Shown: one piece after another, positions 17,412 to 26,412 of the stretch
Numbering within the stretch: the first letter of the stretch is position 1
Layout of the letters: every line of letters begins with the position of its first letter
From: Alteribacillus sp. YIM 98480
GTDB taxonomy: Bacteria; Bacillota; Bacilli; Bacillales; Marinococcaceae
Length of the DNA stretch: 64,000 bases
Assembly (NCBI RefSeq): GCF_009765375.1
Contig: NZ_VTOK01000007.1
Span: forward strand, 186,001 to 250,000
Direction of reading: 5' to 3'
Program-made: the position numbers and the translations under genes
The notes under the pieces: generated by a model
Seen by the model: the letters and a program-made list of their open reading frames with translations, nothing else
What the model was told of the DNA's origin: nothing
The model's database searches: none

Positions 17412-18185
17412 ATGAATATTTTTGTCATTATGAAAAGAACGTTTGATACCGAAGAAAAAATCGTCATTAATGACGGAGTGATTGACGAAGAAGGCGCAGA
17501 ATTTATTATTAACCCATATGATGAGTATGCGATTGAAGAAGCTATTGTTCTTAGAGACGAGCACGGCGGTGAAGTAACCGTTGTGACAGTTGGTGATGAA
17601 GAAGCAGAAAAAGAATTAAGAACAGCCCTTGCGATGGGCGCAGATAAAGCAGCGCTTATTGATGTAGAAGATATCGAAGAAGAGATAGATCATTATTCTA
17701 TTAGTAAAGCGCTCACATCTTATTTAAAAGACCAGGAATACGATATTATTCTCGGCGGCAACGTCGCTGTTGATGATGGAGCCGGCCAAGTGGCGCCCCG
17801 GGTAGCAGAAGGTCTTGGCATTAACCAGGTTACCACGATTACAAATCTAGAAATAGACGGCCAAACAGCAAAAATCGAACGCGATGTTGAAGGGGATGTG
17901 GAGCAAATTGAAACCACTCTTCCGGTTCTCGTGACATGTCAGCAAGGCTTAAATGAACCGCGTTATCCGTCTCTTCCCGGTATTATGAAAGCGAAGAAAA
18001 AACCGCTGGATACTATTGATCTGGACGATTTAGATCTTGAGGAAGAAGACGTAAAAGCAAAAACAAAAACGCTCGATCGTTTCCTTCCGCCTGAAAAACA
18101 AGCAGGAAAAGTACTTGAAGGGGAAGTAGATGATCAAGTGAATGAGCTTGTCAGCTTGTTAAAAAATGAAGCAAAGGTCATATAA
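17412..18185 (+). CDS. etfB: Electron transfer flavoprotein beta subunit
   Basis: A 257-residue EtfB starting MNIFVIMKRTFDTEEK. Conserved features include ALAMGADKAALIDVED, DIILGGNVAVDDGAGQVAPR and, near residue 185, RYPSLPGIMKAKKKP, the recognition-loop region. With EtfA it accepts electrons from acyl-CoA dehydrogenases in beta-oxidation; the beta subunit holds AMP. The ribosome site AGGAGGG precedes the start. The protein is very acid-rich. It is the fourth-from-first gene of the fad transcript, 15 nt ahead of etfA. Confidence 0.95.
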   Translation: MNIFVIMKRTFDTEEKIVINDGVIDEEGAEFIINPYDEYAIEEAIVLRDEHGGEVTVVTVGDEEAEKELRTALAMGADKAALIDVEDIEEEIDHYSISKALTSYLKDQEYDIILGGNVAVDDGAGQVAPRVAEGLGINQVTTITNLEIDGQTAKIERDVEGDVEQIETTLPVLVTCQQGLNEPRYPSLPGIMKAKKKPLDTIDLDDLDLEEEDVKAKTKTLDRFLPPEKQAGKVLEGEVDDQVNELVSLLKNEAKVI

Positions 18186-18200
18186 CGGAGGGGATTTATC

Positions 18201-19172
18201 ATGGCAAAAAAAGTATTAGTGTTAGGGGAAGTAAAAGATGGTGATTTGCGAAACGTCTCTTTTGAAGTGATTGCTGCTGGAAAGCAGATTGCTGATGGCG
18301 GAGAAGTAGTCGGTGCTTTATTTGGGGAGAATCTGAAATCACACGCTGAAAAAATGATTCATTACGGGGCAGACCGTGTGGTAACAGCAGAAAAACCAGA
18401 ACTTTCTCAATATACAACCGATGCTTATACCCAAGCACTGCTGCAAGTTTGTGACCTGGAAAGTCCGGAAAGTATTATTATCGGTCATACATCAAGCGGG
18501 AAAGACCTTGCTCCTCGTGCAGCTGCTAAGCTCGATGCAGGTCTTGTATCTGACGCGGTTGATGTAGTAATGGAAAACGGAAAAGCTGTATTTACCCGCC
18601 CGATTTATTCCGGAAAAGCTTTTGAAAAGAAAGCCATAGAAGAAGGCATCGTATTCGCCACCGTTCGTCCAAACAACATTGCTCCTCTTGATGAGAATTC
18701 TTCTAGAAGCGGGGATATTTCTTCGATAAATGTAGATATTAAAGATCTTCGTACAACAATTAAAGATGTGGTGAAGAAAACAAGCGGCGGTGTCGACTTG
18801 TCAGAAGCGAAAATAATTGTAGCAGGCGGACGTGGAGTAAAAAGCGCAGAAGGATTTAAGCCGCTTGAAGAGCTGGCAGAAGTATTAGGAGCTGCAGTTG
18901 GGGCTTCCCGCGGCGCTTGCGATGCAGAATATTGCGATTATTCTTTACAAATAGGCCAGACAGGGAAAGTGGTTACACCGGATTTATATATTGCGGCAGG
19001 TATCTCCGGAGCCATCCAGCACCTTGCAGGGATGTCCAATTCGAAAGTAATTGTTGCGATCAATAAAGATCCAGACGCTCCAATCTTTGAAGTAGCGGAC
19101 TACGGCATTATTGGCGACCTCTTTGATGTAATTCCGAAACTGACCGAAGAATTTAAAAAAGTAACCACATAA
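18201..19172 (+). CDS. etfA: Electron transfer flavoprotein alpha subunit
   Basis: A 323-residue EtfA. The N-terminal domain has [20 protein letters not shown]. The C-terminal FAD domain carries [15 protein letters not shown], the [11 protein letters not shown] segment, [20 protein letters not shown] and [19 protein letters not shown], all typical FAD-binding stretches. It completes the electron acceptor of the fatty-acid oxidation operon. A terminator follows, closing the fadR-fadB-etfB-etfA unit. Confidence 0.96.
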   Translation: MAKKVLVLGEVKDGDLRNVSFEVIAAGKQIADGGEVVGALFGENLKSHAEKMIHYGADRVVTAEKPELSQYTTDAYTQALLQVCDLESPESIIIGHTSSGKDLAPRAAAKLDAGLVSDAVDVVMENGKAVFTRPIYSGKAFEKKAIEEGIVFATVRPNNIAPLDENSSRSGDISSINVDIKDLRTTIKDVVKKTSGGVDLSEAKIIVAGGRGVKSAEGFKPLEELAEVLGAAVGASRGACDAEYCDYSLQIGQTGKVVTPDLYIAAGISGAIQHLAGMSNSKVIVAINKDPDAPIFEVADYGIIGDLFDVIPKLTEEFKKVTT

Positions 19173-19190
19173 TTACAATATATTTACCGA

Positions 19191-19234
19191 ATAAAAGCTA
19201 TCCCATAACCAAGTCAGGGATAGCTTTTATCTTT
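19191..19234 (+). terminator. Terminator of the fad operon
   Basis: A 14-bp perfect stem, ATAAAAGCTATCCC / GGGATAGCTTTTAT, with a 12-nt loop and a CTTTCC tail. Confidence 0.85.
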
Positions 19235-19355
19235 CCTGCTAGCTTGAGCAAAAATAGTTTTTTAATAGAACTTCCATACCAGGGTACTTAAGCTTTTTGT
19301 TATTCGGCAGTAAAAGTTTCTCATTTTTTACAAGGTAGACAAACTGCCGTTTCTG

Positions 19356-19409
19356 TTATCCTTCCTTTCTCATAATCTATGACATGCCAAACACAGAAAG
19401 GAAGGATAA
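19356..19409 (+). promoter_or_regulatory. Hairpin masking the aprX ribosome-binding site
   Basis: TTATCCTTCCTTTCT (19356-19370) is the exact reverse complement of AGAAAGGAAGGATAA (19395-19409). The right arm contains the only ribosome site (AAGGAAGG) for the ATG at 19412. A 15-bp stem with a 24-nt loop would bury that site, suggesting control of translation if the left arm is within the transcript. Confidence 0.7.
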
Positions 19410-19411
19410 TT

Positions 19412-20743
19412 ATGTTTGGATATAAAATGACAAAAATGGTACGGTCTTACAGTAACCAATTAGATAAACCGTTAAAAGAAGAAATTTTGCATTTATACGA
19501 ACCATTTAAACGAATTCCGTGTTTTCTGCACAAAGCTGCCGAACTCTTTATAAATAAATCAAAACAAATGTCCGTTGTTATTGAATTTAATCATGATCAT
19601 TATCAAAAAGGATACGATGAAGTTTGCCGCCTCATCAATGGCAAAAGAAAATGCGGAGTAAGAAAACAATTTCCTATCGTGTCATGCTGCAGTGCTAATG
19701 TAACACCTGCAGCCATTGAGCAAATACTCCATACTTGCAGTCATATAAAAAGAGTGTATTTAAATCGTAAAGTGACAGCCCTATTAGATACGGCGGTGTC
19801 AGCTGCTAATGCTAGAAATATAGAAAGAAATGGAGAAGAAATAGAATTGACAGGGAATGGAACAACCCTGGCAGTAGTTGACACGGGAATTCATCCGCAC
19901 GCTGATCTAGAAGGCCGCATTATAGACTTTGCTGATTTTATTGGGAACGAAACCGACCCGTATGATGATAATGGACACGGAACGCACTGCGCAGGATGTG
20001 CTGCAGGCGATGGCTCTCTTTCTTCCGGGCAATATAGGGGACCAGCACCTAAAGCAGACGTTGTTGGAGTAAAAGTCCTTGATAAGAATGGATCGGGAAC
20101 CTTGGAAACTATTATGCAAGGCGTTCAATGGTGTATTGATTATAATAATAATCAAGAAAATTCCATTGATATTATTAGTATGTCTTTAGGAAGCAGCGCC
20201 CAGCGGTATGAAAATGAAAAAGAGGATCCGATGGTAAAAATAGTAGATAAAGCTTGGGAAAATGGCATTGTCGTTGTGGCTGCTGCAGGAAATGAAGGAC
20301 CTGAACCACAGACCATTGCAAGTCCTGGAATCAGTGATACGATTATAACCGTTGGAGCTTTGGATGATCAGGAAACAGAATTAAGAGAGGACGATGAGGT
20401 AGCTGATTTTTCAAGCAGAGGGCCTACGATATACGGAAAAACAAAGCCGGATATTTTAGCACCGGGTGTTAATATTACTTCATTACGAGCCCCAAATTCC
20501 TTGATAGATAAAACACAAAAAGCAAATAGAGAAGGGGAGAATTATTTTACACTCTCCGGAACATCTATGGCAGCGCCCATTTGTGCAGGAATTGCTGCTT
20601 TATTGTTGGAATACGAACCTCAACTTACACCCGATCGCGTGAAAGAACTATTAAAAGAAGGAGCCGATTATTGGGATGATAGAGACCCCAATAAATATGG
20701 ATCCGGGTATATAAACGCACAAAACTCAATTTCTTTGTTTTAA
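19412..20743 (+). CDS. aprX: Intracellular subtilisin-like serine protease AprX
   Basis: A 443-residue S8 peptidase, close in length to B. subtilis AprX (442) and similar to it from the N-terminus (MFGYKMTKMVRSYSN). The catalytic triad is intact: Asp157 in AVVDTGIHPHADLEGR, His189 in NGHGTHCAG and Ser385 in SGTSMAAPICAG. There is no signal peptide, so it is probably cytoplasmic or released at lysis. The preceding segment (about 1-125) looks like a propeptide with CCSANVTPAAIEQ. A terminator follows directly. In B. subtilis aprX lies elsewhere, so its place after the fad operon is lineage-specific. Confidence 0.94.
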   Translation: MFGYKMTKMVRSYSNQLDKPLKEEILHLYEPFKRIPCFLHKAAELFINKSKQMSVVIEFNHDHYQKGYDEVCRLINGKRKCGVRKQFPIVSCCSANVTPAAIEQILHTCSHIKRVYLNRKVTALLDTAVSAANARNIERNGEEIELTGNGTTLAVVDTGIHPHADLEGRIIDFADFIGNETDPYDDNGHGTHCAGCAAGDGSLSSGQYRGPAPKADVVGVKVLDKNGSGTLETIMQGVQWCIDYNNNQENSIDIISMSLGSSAQRYENEKEDPMVKIVDKAWENGIVVVAAAGNEGPEPQTIASPGISDTIITVGALDDQETELREDDEVADFSSRGPTIYGKTKPDILAPGVNITSLRAPNSLIDKTQKANREGENYFTLSGTSMAAPICAGIAALLLEYEPQLTPDRVKELLKEGADYWDDRDPNKYGSGYINAQNSISLF

Positions 20744-20744
20744 T

Positions 20745-20770
20745 AAGAGGGTGGCAGCAGCCCTCTTTTT
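20745..20770 (+). terminator. Terminator of aprX
   Basis: The stem AAGAGGG / CCCTCTT, with a 9-nt loop and T5, begins at the aprX stop codon. Confidence 0.85.
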
Positions 20771-20779
20771 GTTATTGGA

Positions 20780-20882
20780 TAAGAGAATATACATTTTAGC
20801 GTTTTATATGTCTAGCGCAAGCGCCTACTCGCTCGAGATTCCTTCTGTTCGTCAATGGAAAGCAAAAATCAGCTTTCCATAT
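20780..20882 (+). repeat. Dispersed repeat family A, copy 3 (3' truncated)
   Basis: The left half and central hairpin (GGAAAGC/GCTTTCC) are present up to CCATAT, but the right arm with AGGCGCTTGCGCT is missing. It starts TAAGAGA about 10 nt behind the aprX terminator. Confidence 0.85.
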
Positions 20883-20985
20883 AACTGAAAGAAAAGCCCC
20901 TTCATCAATTATTCCCACATGTTTATGCATAGACAGAGGAGGGTACATTAATCAAAGCAATTTATTCGCAACGAATAAATCATAG

Positions 20986-20994
20986 TGCTATAAT
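20986..20994 (+). promoter_or_regulatory. Extended -10 promoter element of trxA
   Basis: TGCTATAAT (20986-20994) is a consensus extended -10; the -35 is weak. The start codon follows about 45 nt downstream. Confidence 0.6.
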
Positions 20995-21039
20995 AGCATT
21001 GAATGATTGAATGTATGCTTAAAGGAGGACTTTTTGAAA

Positions 21040-21354
21040 ATGGCCATTGTAAATGTATCGGACCAAAATTTTGCTGATGAAACATCCCAAGGTGTCGTAC
21101 TGGCTGACTTTTGGGCGCCATGGTGCGGACCTTGTAAAATGATTGCTCCTGTACTGGAGGAAATTGACTCTGAAATGGGAGAAGAAATTAAAATTGCAAA
21201 ACTTGATGTAGATGAAAACCAAGAAACAGCTGGAAAATATGGGGTAATGAGTATCCCTACCCTGCTTGTTTTCAAAGACGGCGAAGTGGTCGAGCAAGTA
21301 GTAGGATTCCAGCCAAAAGAACAATTGGTTGAGCTTTTGAATAAGCATCTTTAA
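21040..21354 (+). CDS. trxA: Thioredoxin
   Basis: A 104-residue thioredoxin with the redox-active pair in [10 protein letters not shown] (Cys29, Cys32) and the cis-proline loop MSIPTLLVF. The length equals B. subtilis TrxA, and the N-terminus [14 protein letters not shown] aligns with it. It reduces protein disulfides and supplies electrons to ribonucleotide and PAPS reductases in the cytosol. ATG 21040 follows AAAGGAGG; TTG 21034 is an in-frame alternative but would lengthen the conserved N-terminus. The gene stands alone between a promoter and a strong terminator. Confidence 0.97.
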   Translation: MAIVNVSDQNFADETSQGVVLADFWAPWCGPCKMIAPVLEEIDSEMGEEIKIAKLDVDENQETAGKYGVMSIPTLLVFKDGEVVEQVVGFQPKEQLVELLNKHL

Positions 21355-21362
21355 AACCCGAT

Positions 21363-21400
21363 AAAAAAACTGCTGACTATGTGAGTTCAGCAGTTTTTTT
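21363..21400 (+). terminator. Terminator of trxA
   Basis: The stem AAAAAACTGCTGA / TTCAGCAGTTTTTTT has a 9-nt loop. Confidence 0.92.
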
Positions 21401-21407
21401 ATAAAGG

Positions 21408-21564
21408 TAAGAAATGATAAATATTTTGGCGTTTTTGATGTCTAGCGCAAGCGCCTACTCGCTCGAGATTCCTTCGGTTCGTTAATGGAAAGCAAAGATC
21501 AGCTTTCCATATGCCGACCCTCCAGGACTTGTCGCTCGTGAGCAAGGCGCTTGCGCTTTTCTTA
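21408..21564 (+). repeat. Dispersed repeat family A, copy 4
   Basis: A complete 157-bp copy, TAAGAAA to TTTCTTA, with both AGCGCAAGCGCCT / AGGCGCTTGCGCT arms. It starts 8 nt behind the trxA terminator T-run. Confidence 0.92.
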
Positions 21565-21644
21565 ACGCTAAGACCAACATGAGAATGAAGAATTGAATGT
21601 TCAGAATAGAATGTTTACATTTAAGGAATAAAAGGAGGCTCTTT

Positions 21645-22025
21645 GTGGCGATAAAAATCAAGCGAATTTATGAAAATAAAACGGATGATGACGGTAAAAG
21701 GGTGCTTGTAGACAGAATTTGGCCGCGTGGAGTGTCCAAATCAGAAGCTGAACTAGATGAATGGATAAAAGACGTGGCTCCAAGTACAGAGTTGCGGAAA
21801 TGGTTTAACCATGATGAAGAAAAATTTAAAATGTTTGCAGAAAAATATAAAAAGGAATTACAATCAAATAAAAAAAGGAAAGAAGCTTATGATGAACTTG
21901 TCTATCAAGCTAGTTCTAAAAAAGTGACGCTTTTATATGCAGCGAAAAATGAGAAATACAACCATGTAATTTTGCTTAAAGACTGGATAAAGGAAGATAT
22001 AAGCAATATCGGAATGAAAACGTGA
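21645..22025 (+). CDS. DUF488 family protein
   Basis: A 126-residue protein starting at GTG 21645, with AAAGGAGG 6 nt ahead. The sequence has the DUF488 pattern: LVDRIWPRGVSKSEAELDEW, DVAPSTELRKWF and a C-terminal VTLLYAAKNEKYNHVILL. The family is widespread and resembles a small nuclease or DNA-processing fold in some classifications, but no function is established. It ends 12 nt before uvrC, so the two are probably cotranscribed. Earlier in-frame codons back to 21597 lack a ribosome site. Confidence 0.82.
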   Translation: MAIKIKRIYENKTDDDGKRVLVDRIWPRGVSKSEAELDEWIKDVAPSTELRKWFNHDEEKFKMFAEKYKKELQSNKKRKEAYDELVYQASSKKVTLLYAAKNEKYNHVILLKDWIKEDISNIGMKT

Positions 22026-22037
22026 GGTGCGTAAGGT

Positions 22038-23813
22038 TTGAGCCAACTAAAAGAAAAACTGGCAGTGCTGCCTGCACAGCCTGGTTGTTATTTGATGAAA
22101 GATAAACACGGAACGATTATTTATGTCGGCAAAGCGAAAGTGTTAAAAAACCGGGTTCGTTCTTACTTCACCGGCTCCCACGATGGGAAAACCCAGCAGC
22201 TTGTCAGTCAAATCCGTGATTTTGAATATATTATTACTTCTTCAAACGTAGAAGCTCTCATATTAGAGATGAACCTTATTAAAAAGCACGAGCCAAAGTA
22301 TAATGTTATTTTAAAAGATGATAAATCGTACCCTTATTTAAAAATAACAAATGAAACCCACCCCCGCCTCATAACGACGAGAAAAGTGAAAAAAGATGGA
22401 GGGAAATATTTTGGTCCTTACCCGAATGCCGGGGCGGCCAACGAAACAAAAAAACTTCTCGACCGCCTGTACCCGCTAAGAAAGTGCCGAACGCTTCCAG
22501 ATCGTGTCTGTCTTTATTATCACATTGGACAATGTCTTGCTCCATGCGAATTTGAAGTGACACAAGAAACCAATCAAAAACTAGTAGGCGAAATGGTTCG
22601 TTTTCTAAACAACGGTCATCAAGAGGTGAAAAAAGAGCTGCAGGAAAAAATGGAGAAAGCTGCAGAAGAATTAAACTTTGAACGAGCCAAAGAAATGCGT
22701 GATCAAATGCAGGACATTGATGCAGTCATGGAAAAGCAAAAAATGACTATTAATGACCAAGTAAACAGGGATGTTTTCGCATACGCTTACGACAAGGGCT
22801 GGATGTGTGTACAAGTATTTTTTGTCCGGCAAGGCAAGTTAATAGAAAGAGATGTATCTATTTTTCCTTTTTATCAAGCTCCAGAAGAAGATTTTCTTAC
22901 GTTTTTAGGTCAATTTTATTTAAAAGAAGAACATTTAAAACCAAAAGAAGTACTGCTGCCTGAACGATTGGATATAGAAATGGCAGAGCAATTACTTGAA
23001 GTGAAAGTAGTTCAGCCGAAAAGAGGTAAAAAAAGGGAACTTTTGCAGCTTGCTGAAAAAAATGCGGTACAAGCTCTAAAAGAAAGGTTTGAGTTGATTG
23101 AAAGAGATGAAGAACGGACAATCAAAGCGGTAGAGGATCTTGGCCGAACGCTTCAAATAGATGTCCCTCATCGTATTGAAGCCTTTGATAATTCAAATAT
23201 TCAAGGTACCGATCCGGTGGCAGCTATGGTCAGCTTTATGGACGGAAAGCCATTTAAAAAAGATTACCGTAAGTACAAAGTGAAAAGCGTAGATGGTCCG
23301 GATGATTATGCCTCCATGAAGGAAGTAATCCGCCGGCGTTATGTACGGCTTCTCAAAGAAGATGCTCCGCTGCCAGATTTAATTTTGGTTGATGGCGGTA
23401 AAGGGCAGTTAAGTGCCGCAAAAAGCGTGTTAGAAGACGAGTTAGGGTTAACAGTACCAGTAGCTGGTATGGCCAAAGATGAAAAGCACAAAACCTCGGA
23501 ACTGATCATGGGAGAGCCAGCACAAGTAGTGCCGTTTAAACGTAACAGCCATGCATTTTATTTGCTGCAGCGCATTCAAGATGAAGTCCATCGTTTTGCC
23601 ATTACATTTCACCGCCAGACTAGAAAGAAGAATATGTTTACTTCTATTCTTGATGACGTACCAGGAATAGGCGAAAAAAGAAAACGGCAGCTGCTTAAAC
23701 ATTTTGGGTCAATGAAAAAAATAAAAGAAGCATCATTAGAAGATTTTCGAAAGGTTTCTCTGCCTGACCAAGTATCAAGAGAACTTATACGAAGGCTGCA
23801 TGAAACCGAATAA
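22038..23813 (+). CDS. uvrC: Excinuclease ABC subunit C
   Basis: A 591-residue UvrC. The N-terminal GIY-YIG nuclease (about 10-95) starts [20 protein letters not shown] and makes the 3' incision. A UVR motif (about 205-240, [20 protein letters not shown]) binds UvrB. The RNase H-like domain (about 380-530) with [19 protein letters not shown] makes the 5' incision. The C-terminus has helix-hairpin-helix pairs ([20 protein letters not shown]). The start is TTG 22038. It acts with UvrA and UvrB in nucleotide-excision repair. In B. subtilis lysC follows uvrC; here it is absent. Confidence 0.96.
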   Translation: MSQLKEKLAVLPAQPGCYLMKDKHGTIIYVGKAKVLKNRVRSYFTGSHDGKTQQLVSQIRDFEYIITSSNVEALILEMNLIKKHEPKYNVILKDDKSYPYLKITNETHPRLITTRKVKKDGGKYFGPYPNAGAANETKKLLDRLYPLRKCRTLPDRVCLYYHIGQCLAPCEFEVTQETNQKLVGEMVRFLNNGHQEVKKELQEKMEKAAEELNFERAKEMRDQMQDIDAVMEKQKMTINDQVNRDVFAYAYDKGWMCVQVFFVRQGKLIERDVSIFPFYQAPEEDFLTFLGQFYLKEEHLKPKEVLLPERLDIEMAEQLLEVKVVQPKRGKKRELLQLAEKNAVQALKERFELIERDEERTIKAVEDLGRTLQIDVPHRIEAFDNSNIQGTDPVAAMVSFMDGKPFKKDYRKYKVKSVDGPDDYASMKEVIRRRYVRLLKEDAPLPDLILVDGGKGQLSAAKSVLEDELGLTVPVAGMAKDEKHKTSELIMGEPAQVVPFKRNSHAFYLLQRIQDEVHRFAITFHRQTRKKNMFTSILDDVPGIGEKRKRQLLKHFGSMKKIKEASLEDFRKVSLPDQVSRELIRRLHETE

Positions 23814-23856
23814 AGCATCCGTTTTGAGATGGAATACGCAAAGCGGATGCTTTTTT
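23812..23856 (+). terminator. Terminator of uvrC
   Basis: The stem AAAGCATCCG / CGGATGC with T6 overlaps the uvrC stop codon. Confidence 0.88.
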
Positions 23857-23867
23857 GCACTCTAGAA

Positions 23868-24031
23868 ATGTATAAAAATTTAGCGTGGATGAATGATCGA
23901 CGTCGTCAACATTTTGCGGAAATCAGTATAAGTGCAACGAGGTAATCGTCTTCGCCCAAAGGATTAACGCCAGCCAAGTTTTCTTTACTTTTTTAGCCGA
24001 TGGTACTCGGCCGCAGAGCAAGTTTTGGTTA
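23868..24031 (+). repeat. Cluster of short repeats between uvrC and yslB
   Basis: 23868-23925 resembles 11965-12030 (TTTAGCGTGGATGAATGATC). Two decayed family B hairpins seem to follow in tandem: CTTCGCCCAAAGG...GCCAGCCAAGTTTTC (about 23950-23992) and TTAGCCGATGGTACTCGG with CAAGTTTTGG (about 23991-24028). The genes here converge, so the elements would lie in 3' regions. Confidence 0.45.
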
Positions 24032-24421
24032 TTAACGGTCCCAATGTACTTCAAAGGTAATATGTTTACGTTTTTCTATTATGTATGTTTCTGCTGTTTT
24101 TCCTTTTAAATTCTCGATTTGTTCTGCAAGAAATCCTGCCTCAAGGTGCCGGTCTATGGATTGGTGTTCTGTTGTTGGAGGCAGTATGAAATCAAAATGA
24201 TATTCTCTTCTTTTTTCTTTTGTTATTTTAAGCTCTCCCCATCCAGCTTGATTAAAAAAAGACACAATATCCTGTAAGTCTTCGGCAGGGTATTTTCTTG
24301 CAATTGTTTTACCGCCCCAATACATTATATCCGCTTCTTCTTTTCCTAACAGTTCAGGAATCAGCGTATTTCGAAGCAGGGTATAGCTGAAACTCGCATA
24401 GTTGTTTTCGTTTTCTTCCAT
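24032..24421 (-). CDS. yslB: YslB family protein (DUF2507)
   Basis: A 129-residue minus-strand protein with FSYTLLRNTLIPELLGKEEADIMYWGGKTIARKYP, the opening of the YslB/DUF2507 family (quoted in part: NTLIPELLG, ILYWGGK-like). GWGELKITKEKRREYHFDF and HLEAGFLAEQIENLKG follow. These small proteins belong to the larger V4R-like fold group and have no settled role. B. subtilis yslB likewise lies between the uvrC and sdhCAB regions. The ribosome site GAAAGGACGG precedes the start. It is divergent from the following K+ transporter gene. Confidence 0.85.
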   Translation of the reverse strand: MEENENNYASFSYTLLRNTLIPELLGKEEADIMYWGGKTIARKYPAEDLQDIVSFFNQAGWGELKITKEKRREYHFDFILPPTTEHQSIDRHLEAGFLAEQIENLKGKTAETYIIEKRKHITFEVHWDR

Positions 24422-24533
24422 TCTAACCGTCCTTTCCCCACTAGTATTATACCGCTTAAAATTAAAAATCTCTATAGCTTCCGCATATTAGAAATGATAT
24501 ACTAAAGCCCGAATTCTTTCGGAGGTAAGCGAT

Positions 24534-25886
24534 ATGAAAAAGGGCTTAGAACATTTTATGACTCCTTTTAGGATGATCATTGTTTCTTATATTCTATCTA
24601 TGTTTTTGATCAGCTTCCTTCTATGGCTTCCGTTCTCACAGCAGAGCGGAGTAAACTTGAACTATATGGAAGCGTTATTTACATCTGTATCAGCAGTGAG
24701 CGTTACCGGTCTAACGGTAATCAATGTATCTGAAACATTAAGCTATACAGGTGTGTTTTTCCTGGCTCTTGCTATGCAGCTGGGCGGAATTGGAATTATG
24801 TCTCTTGGTACCTTTGTGTGGATGTTGTTTGGAAGAAAGATTAATTTATCTAAGCGTCTTTTAATTATGGTAGACCAAAATCAGTATCAGTTTTCTGGCA
24901 TGGTTAAACTGATGCGAGGGATAATACTACTTGCATTGGCTATAGAAACGATAGGTGCTCTTGTATTGGGGACTTACTACCTCCAGTATTTTGATACGCC
25001 GGCACAAGCTTATTATCAAGGTGCTTTTGGCGCATTAAGCGCCTTTACTAACGCTGGTTTTGATGTTACAGGGGAGTCATTAATTCCATTTGCCAACGAT
25101 TATTACGTTCAATTTATCGTTCTGCTCCTTATTTTCGCTGGTGCTATTGGCTTTCCAGTATTGATGGAAGTAAGAGAGTATTTTATGACAAAAGGGAATC
25201 ATTTTAAATTCAGCTTATTTACAAAAGTAACCGTTACGACTTATTTTTTAGTATTTATTTTTGGTGCACTAGGGATATGGATATTAGAAAAAGATATGTT
25301 TTATGAAGACATGGCTTGGCATCAGCAGTTTTTTTATACTATTTTTAACTCGGCAACTGCAAGAAGTGCCGGTTTATCAACGATGGATATTGCAGATTAT
25401 ACCATGCCGACAATGTTGTTTATTTCCTCGTTAATGATTATCGGGGCGAGCCCTTCAAGTGTAGGCGGAGGGATTCGAACTACGACGCTTGCTGTGATGT
25501 TTCTTGCCATTCGAAGTTTTGCGCTAGGGAAAAGTGATGTGAAAGTTTTTGGACGTGAAATTCATCCAGAGGATAAGCAAAAAGCGTTTATGGTCCTATC
25601 TTTCTTTCTGTTTGGACTATTTGCAGCCGTTACGCTGATAAGTGCATTTGAACAAGGGAATAGAAATGTAGAATTAATTGACATTATATTTGAAGCGAGC
25701 TCTGCTTTTGGTACGTGCGGGCTGTCGACTGGTGTGACTCCTGATCTATCACACAGCAGTCACATATTGTTAATGGTATTAATGTTTATCGGCCGTGTTG
25801 GCATTTTAGTTTTCTTGTTTTCTGTTAAGAAAAAAGAAACCAAATCTCATTATAAATATCCGACGGAGCGTATGATTATAGGTTAA
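24534..25886 (+). CDS. TrkH/KtrB family potassium channel subunit
   Basis: A 450-residue membrane protein with the four-repeat TrkH/KtrB architecture. The four selectivity-filter loops are visible: SAVSVTGLTVI (about 53-63), SAFTNAGFDVTG (about 165-176), SATARSAGLSTM (about 275) and SAFGTCGLSTGVT (about 400), each with its central glycine. It would import K+, usually with Na+ coupling, under control of a cytosolic RCK protein such as KtrA or KtrC. No such partner gene is nearby. The ribosome site CGGAGG precedes the start. Whether it is KtrB- or KtrD-type cannot be decided. Confidence 0.9.
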   Translation: MKKGLEHFMTPFRMIIVSYILSMFLISFLLWLPFSQQSGVNLNYMEALFTSVSAVSVTGLTVINVSETLSYTGVFFLALAMQLGGIGIMSLGTFVWMLFGRKINLSKRLLIMVDQNQYQFSGMVKLMRGIILLALAIETIGALVLGTYYLQYFDTPAQAYYQGAFGALSAFTNAGFDVTGESLIPFANDYYVQFIVLLLIFAGAIGFPVLMEVREYFMTKGNHFKFSLFTKVTVTTYFLVFIFGALGIWILEKDMFYEDMAWHQQFFYTIFNSATARSAGLSTMDIADYTMPTMLFISSLMIIGASPSSVGGGIRTTTLAVMFLAIRSFALGKSDVKVFGREIHPEDKQKAFMVLSFFLFGLFAAVTLISAFEQGNRNVELIDIIFEASSAFGTCGLSTGVTPDLSHSSHILLMVLMFIGRVGILVFLFSVKKKETKSHYKYPTERMIIG

Positions 25887-25905
25887 TAATACAAAAATAA
25901 GGAAA

Positions 25906-25947
25906 AAACCGGTTTCTTATGATTTATGCATAGGAGACCGGCTTTTT
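25906..25947 (+). terminator. Terminator of the potassium channel gene
   Basis: ACCGGTTTCTTATG pairs with CATAGGAGACCGG, followed by CTTTTTGG. Confidence 0.88.
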
Positions 25948-25973
25948 GGACTGAAAAAGCTGTATCCGTTTTC

Positions 25974-26002
25974 TTGACTAGCCATGAAACTGGGAGTACA
26001 AT
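25974..26002 (+). promoter_or_regulatory. Sigma-A promoter of sdhCAB
   Basis: TTGACT (25974-25979), a 17-nt spacer and TACAAT (25997-26002). It implies an untranslated leader of roughly 400 nt before sdhC. Confidence 0.78.
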
Positions 26003-26017
26003 AAATTTGTCGGATTT

Positions 26018-26106
26018 ATGAAAAGAAAGGGGAACAGTGCTGATTCGTCAGACTAATCAGTCTCATTCACTTTTCTTTTTTTCATATTCTTTCTGTATAC
26101 AGAAAG
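26018..26106 (+). promoter_or_regulatory. Structured start of the sdhC leader
   Basis: ATGAAAAGAAAGG (26018-26030) can pair with CACTTTTCTTTTTTTCAT (26068-26085) around an inner CTGATT/AATCAG stem. An 18-bp perfect palindrome, CTTTCTGTATACAGAAAG (26089-26106), follows. The first could act as an early terminator or a 5' stabiliser; the second could be an operator or a hairpin. No known riboswitch class is recognised. Confidence 0.5.
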
Positions 26107-26214
26107 AGCGAAGAAACAAAGACTAGGATTAATTCCAAAGGCACGGTATGTTTCCCATACATATGTGAACATTTAAAAAAACAGTCTATTGTTTAAACAG
26201 AAGTTTTTGCTTGT

Positions 26215-26290
26215 ACGTTAAGAAATGTATAAGCAGAGACTTAGGCTTCCGCCATTTAAACTTGGGGGCAAGCCGGGTTTTTATAATGGA
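26215..26290 (+). repeat. Dispersed hairpin repeat family B, copy in sdhC leader
   Basis: GGCTTCCGCCA, a spacer and TTGGGGGCAAGCC form a stem followed by GGGTTTTTA. The rest of the leader up to sdhC (26291-26412) shows a small TTTTCG/CGAAAA hairpin and no gene. Confidence 0.65.
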
Positions 26291-26412
26291 ATGATTTTCG
26301 GGAACGAAAACCAAACCTTTGGAAAACGGGAGGTCGTTTCATCGGACGAGGGTTAGACAAATAACTACAGCGCAGAAAAATGAGGAAAAAAACTTTTGGG
26401 AGGAACATTAGC

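Noticed and set aside
20780-21564. CRISPR-like pair of repeats around trxA
   Set aside because: Only two dispersed copies of family A flank a gene. There is no regular spacing and no cas gene.
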